Assembly (NCBI RefSeq): GCF_021531895.1
Contig: NZ_JAFBIX010000009.1
Coordinates: 1 to 64,000 of the forward strand
Source of the DNA: Faecalicatena contorta
GTDB lineage: Bacteria; Bacillota; Clostridia; Lachnospirales; Lachnospiraceae
DNA length: 64,000 nucleotides
Direction of reading: 5' to 3'
Each line of letters opens with the position of its first letter. Position 1 is the first letter of the stretch. Below are positions 61,424 through 64,000 of the stretch, one piece after another. A program made the translations under genes and the position numbers. The notes below the pieces were generated by a model. That model did not search any database. It was given only the letters and a program-made list of their open reading frames with translations, and had not been told where the DNA came from.

Positions 61424-62101
61424 TTAATTATTTTTTGTGCGAATCAGATCCATTACCGCTGCAACCTGGTTGTCAATGTGTTTACATACGATCTCTGCCG
61501 CTTCTTTCTTCTGTTTCTTCTCAATACGGCGGATAATCTCTTCATGTTCCGCAAGCAGCTGGGAATATTTATCGGCTCTCTTCAGATACTCAATTCGATA
61601 CCGATACATCTGTTCTCTAAGATTATTCAACAACAGTATTAATTTCTGATTATCCGTAGCAAGATATATGATATCGTGGAAACGTACATCTGCCTCCGCT
61701 ATTTCTGTTATATCATTGCTCTTAAGAGTCTTCTTAAATTGTTCTGCTGCCTGCTCTAATTCTCTGATCTGCTCCTTAGTTATCTTATCACAAGTCAACT
61801 GAACAGCCAGTTCTTCCAGAGCTTTGCGCACTTCCAATACATCCCGGAGACTCTTTTCCGTGATATCTGCAACTTCTGCTCCTTTTCTTGGAATCATGAG
61901 CACCAGGCCTTCCAGCTCCAGCTTACGGATTGCTTCTCGAATCGGAGTACGGCTGACTCCAAGTTTATTCGCAAGCTGAATCTCCATCAAGCGTTCTCCC
62001 GGCTTTAACTCACCCCGCAGAATTGCCTGCCGTAACGTATTGAACACAACATCCCTTAACGGGAGATATTCATTCATATTGACTTGAAAATTCGTATCCA
62101 T
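61424..62101 (-). CDS. GntR regulator, FCD subfamily
   Basis: A 225-residue regulator with GntR winged helix (LANKLGVSRTPIREAIRKLELEG, residues about 45-67) and an FCD ligand domain (DVRFHDIIYLATDN with likely metal-binding Asp/His, and LAEHEEIIRRIE). It follows ispE by 4 bp in one transcript. FCD regulators often bind GTATAC palindromes, and such sites overlap this operon's own promoter and the cvfB promoter, suggesting autoregulation. The effector is unknown. Confidence 0.9.
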   Translation of the reverse strand: MDTNFQVNMNEYLPLRDVVFNTLRQAILRGELKPGERLMEIQLANKLGVSRTPIREAIRKLELEGLVLMIPRKGAEVADITEKSLRDVLEVRKALEELAVQLTCDKITKEQIRELEQAAEQFKKTLKSNDITEIAEADVRFHDIIYLATDNQKLILLLNNLREQMYRYRIEYLKRADKYSQLLAEHEEIIRRIEKKQKKEAAEIVCKHIDNQVAAVMDLIRTKNN

Positions 62102-62104
62102 CTT

Positions 62105-62980
62105 CTATTTCCTCCTTGCATTGTGTATATTCGTCACATACACCTGCTTTGCCAATTGTAATTCTTTTATCTTAGATGCTGCATTTTTCGCCCGTTGCTT
62201 ATCATCGTATATTCCAAAAACAGTCGGGCCACTTCCACTCATCATAGCATTCAACGCACCATTATCCTTCATCACACTCTTGATTTCTTCTATGACCGGA
62301 TATTCTTCTATGGTCACTTTCTCTAACACATTTCCCATACAAGAAGCGATCTGCTGCAAATCCTGATTCTCCAGTCCATGAAGAATTCCATCGATATCTG
62401 GATGTTCCTGAATCTCATGAGCATCTAACTTCTCATATACCATCTTTGTAGATACACTAATCGGTGGTTTTGCAATCAATATATAACATTTCGGCATATC
62501 TGGAAGCGGGGTCAGGATTTCTCCGATTCCTTCCGCCAGCACGGTTCCCCGCATAATACAGTAGGGAACATCTGCTCCCAGCGTCACACCACGTTCCATC
62601 AACTCTTTCTGCGATAATCCCAGAGAAAACATCTGATTGATCCCGAATAAAACTGTCGCTGCATTGGAACTGCCGCCGGCCATTCCTGCTGCAACCGGAA
62701 TATGCTTATCCAGCGTAATCTTCACACCCTCTGAAATCTGAAATTCTTCCATTAATAAGTTTGCTGCCTGATATGCAAGATTATTCTCATTTACCGGGAG
62801 ATAAAAAAGATTGGTCGACAATTGAATCCCTGGCTCTTTCGTCCTTTCTATCTTAATCTGATCATAGAGATAGACCGTCTGCATAACCATCCTTACATCA
62901 TGATATCCATTATCTCTCCGCCCCAGAACATCAAGCCCCAGATTAATCTTTCCCAGTGCCTTTAACTCTAATTTATCCAT
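62105..62980 (-). CDS. ispE: 4-diphosphocytidyl-2-C-methyl-D-erythritol kinase
   Basis: A 291-residue GHMP kinase of the MEP isoprenoid pathway. The N-terminal KINLGLDVLGRRDNGYHDV, the ATP loop PVAAGMAGGSSNAATVL (about residue 95) and MMSGSGPTVFG (about 253) are intact. AAGGAG precedes the ATG. It is cotranscribed with the GntR gene from the promoter at 62988-63053. Confidence 0.95.
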   Translation of the reverse strand: MDKLELKALGKINLGLDVLGRRDNGYHDVRMVMQTVYLYDQIKIERTKEPGIQLSTNLFYLPVNENNLAYQAANLLMEEFQISEGVKITLDKHIPVAAGMAGGSSNAATVLFGINQMFSLGLSQKELMERGVTLGADVPYCIMRGTVLAEGIGEILTPLPDMPKCYILIAKPPISVSTKMVYEKLDAHEIQEHPDIDGILHGLENQDLQQIASCMGNVLEKVTIEEYPVIEEIKSVMKDNGALNAMMSGSGPTVFGIYDDKQRAKNAASKIKELQLAKQVYVTNIHNARRK

Positions 62981-62987
62981 ATGTTTT

Positions 62988-63053
62988 CTCCTTGTATCTT
63001 GTATACAGTGTTCTTATAGTATACTCATATTTTCTTTAAAAATCAATATCTTA
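62988..63053 (-). promoter_or_regulatory. ispE-gntR promoter with paired GTATAC operators (copy B)
   Basis: On the minus strand TTGATT (63041-63046) and TATACT (63018-63023) are 17 bp apart; GTATAC palindromes lie at 63019-63024 over the -10 and at 63001-63006 within TGTATACA. The promoter overlaps the last codons of the upstream DUF3794/LysM gene. It is the second copy of the module found before cvfB. Confidence 0.7.
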
Positions 63054-64000
63054 TCCCCTGATTTTATCTCCTCAGTCTCCAAATCATTGACTTCCATAAT
63101 TCCTTGCACTGTTGTATGATAACGTTTCGCCAGATCCCACAGAATATCCCCGTCACGGACTGTATAGCCTGTAATTCCCGGGCGTTTCTCCATTTCTTCC
63201 ATATCAATAGGTTGAAACTCTATTTCTTCTATATTCTGAATCATTACCGGGCTCTTCAAGAAGCTGTTGAATGCAAGCACTGCCTTAATCTCAATCTCAT
63301 CAGTTCCCAAAAGGCTAACGGAAAGTTGTTCCACCGCATAGGTGAGTCCATAGGTCATATCTTCGGAAGTCTCATTGCTCTCCAGAAGATATGAAAACGG
63401 AATCATACCCTGCCATGTATCAAATGGAATCTCATCATCTGTTTTGACATACAGAAAACAGATATGAAGCACACCTTCAATCTGAATTCCTCCTTCTGTT
63501 ACCTCCGTATGCTCTACTTGAATTCTGGCGTTGCTATGGCAGATCTGAAGGATATTATCTTTGATCTCTGGGAGCGAGAGTTGCTCGGTCACTTTACATT
63601 TCGAATGGTTCTGCATCAGAAGGCGTTCGAAGATCTCTTCTGACAGTTTTGGCACACAAGTCTTCTCCAGGGAATATGTATCCGTAAGAATGTCCATTTT
63701 TTCCTCTTCATAGACAATCAGTCGCACTTCCAATGTCGCTTCTACTCCAATCAGCCTCATCTCTCCATCTTCATCCATACGAACATCAATATTCACATCC
63801 GTCAATTCTGGATATATCTGATGATACATGGAATCTTCTGCTCCATAACATTCAATTCGTCCTTCATAGGGGATAGCCTGTTCCACCCAGTCTGTCTTCC
63901 CATCCACAGTCTCATAAAGGCAAAACAGCAGTAGTTCTCCTTGCATCTTCAATTCATCTGTCTCAAGTCGAGTATCTAATTTTCTGCTGGAAAGTTCTGT
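63014..64000 (-). CDS. DUF3794 and LysM domain protein (partial, runs off window)
   Basis: The visible 328 residues lack their start, which lies beyond the window. They contain DUF3794 repeats (for example TELSSRKLDTRLETDELKMQ with LLLFCLYE, and VEGTLHICFLY-like GVLHICFLYVK) and a C-terminal LysM domain (GYTVRDGDILWDLAKRYHTT, VNDLETEEIKSGDKI). Proteins with this combination in Clostridia are often spore-coat or cell-wall associated, like SafA/SpoVID. The exact role is not determined. Confidence 0.85.
   Translation of the reverse strand, partial: TELSSRKLDTRLETDELKMQGELLLFCLYETVDGKTDWVEQAIPYEGRIECYGAEDSMYHQIYPELTDVNIDVRMDEDGEMRLIGVEATLEVRLIVYEEEKMDILTDTYSLEKTCVPKLSEEIFERLLMQNHSKCKVTEQLSLPEIKDNILQICHSNARIQVEHTEVTEGGIQIEGVLHICFLYVKTDDEIPFDTWQGMIPFSYLLESNETSEDMTYGLTYAVEQLSVSLLGTDEIEIKAVLAFNSFLKSPVMIQNIEEIEFQPIDMEEMEKRPGITGYTVRDGDILWDLAKRYHTTVQGIMEVNDLETEEIKSGDKILIFKENMSIL

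Overview
The window looks like chromosome from a spore-forming Lachnospiraceae-type clostridium. It is moderately AT-rich, has strong AGGAGG-type ribosome sites and clear sigma-A style promoters, and carries spoIIID, spoIIR, a DUF3794/LysM spore-type protein, a sodium-dependent transporter and typical clostridial housekeeping genes (guaA, dnaE, pfkA, murI, ispE). No rRNA, tRNA or CRISPR array was seen. Genus cannot be fixed from the sequence alone.

Layout. (1) About 1-11,080 is an integrative mobilizable element whose left end lies outside the window. It holds tyrosine integrase, excisionase-like protein, divergent XRE repressor, MobC, CHC2 zinc-finger primase-like protein, VapE-type helicase and MobA relaxase. 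Its cargo is an AT-rich restriction-modification island: XRE controller, C5-methyltransferase, PmeII/EcoO109I-like nuclease, Mrr-type nuclease, the start of a second C5-methyltransferase, and a divergent vsr. The element abuts the 3' end of guaA. (2) 11,084-15,450: guaA, a MATE exporter, an HPr-like protein without the phosphorylatable histidine, and a Cys/His-rich MarR regulator with two GGTACC operators. (3) 15,583-22,337: a complete Wadjet jetABCD operon (anti-plasmid SMC system), followed by spoIIID and an NCS2 permease.

(4) 24,547-33,833: a divergent catabolic island controlled by a LysR protein. It has a YdiB/AroE-like dehydrogenase, an Fe-S flavoprotein of the old yellow enzyme family, a YdiN-like MFS carrier, type I 3-dehydroquinate dehydratase and a full TRAP transporter. 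Together these point to uptake and anaerobic conversion of quinate, shikimate or related hydroaromatic acids. This is the best candidate for an under-described system here. (5) 33,959-42,700: an epimerase-like SDR, a sugar ABC transporter with AraC regulator, a DUF5107-TPR protein and Bcp peroxiredoxin.

(6) 42,800-64,000: mostly conserved housekeeping genes (XRE-cupin regulator, pseudouridine synthase, NSS transporter, trigger-factor-like lipoprotein, cardiolipin synthase, DUF1934, murI, pfkA, dnaE, cvfB, acyl-ACP thioesterase, CDF transporter, spoIIR, GntR, ispE). They are interrupted at 56,450-58,743 by a decayed locus: a truncated sugar permease joined head-on to a truncated DUF4091 gene, and a uroporphyrinogen-decarboxylase-type gene with an internal deletion. 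A nearly identical 66-bp promoter/operator module with GTATAC palindromes sits before both cvfB and ispE-gntR, suggesting a shared GntR regulon or a duplicated promoter.
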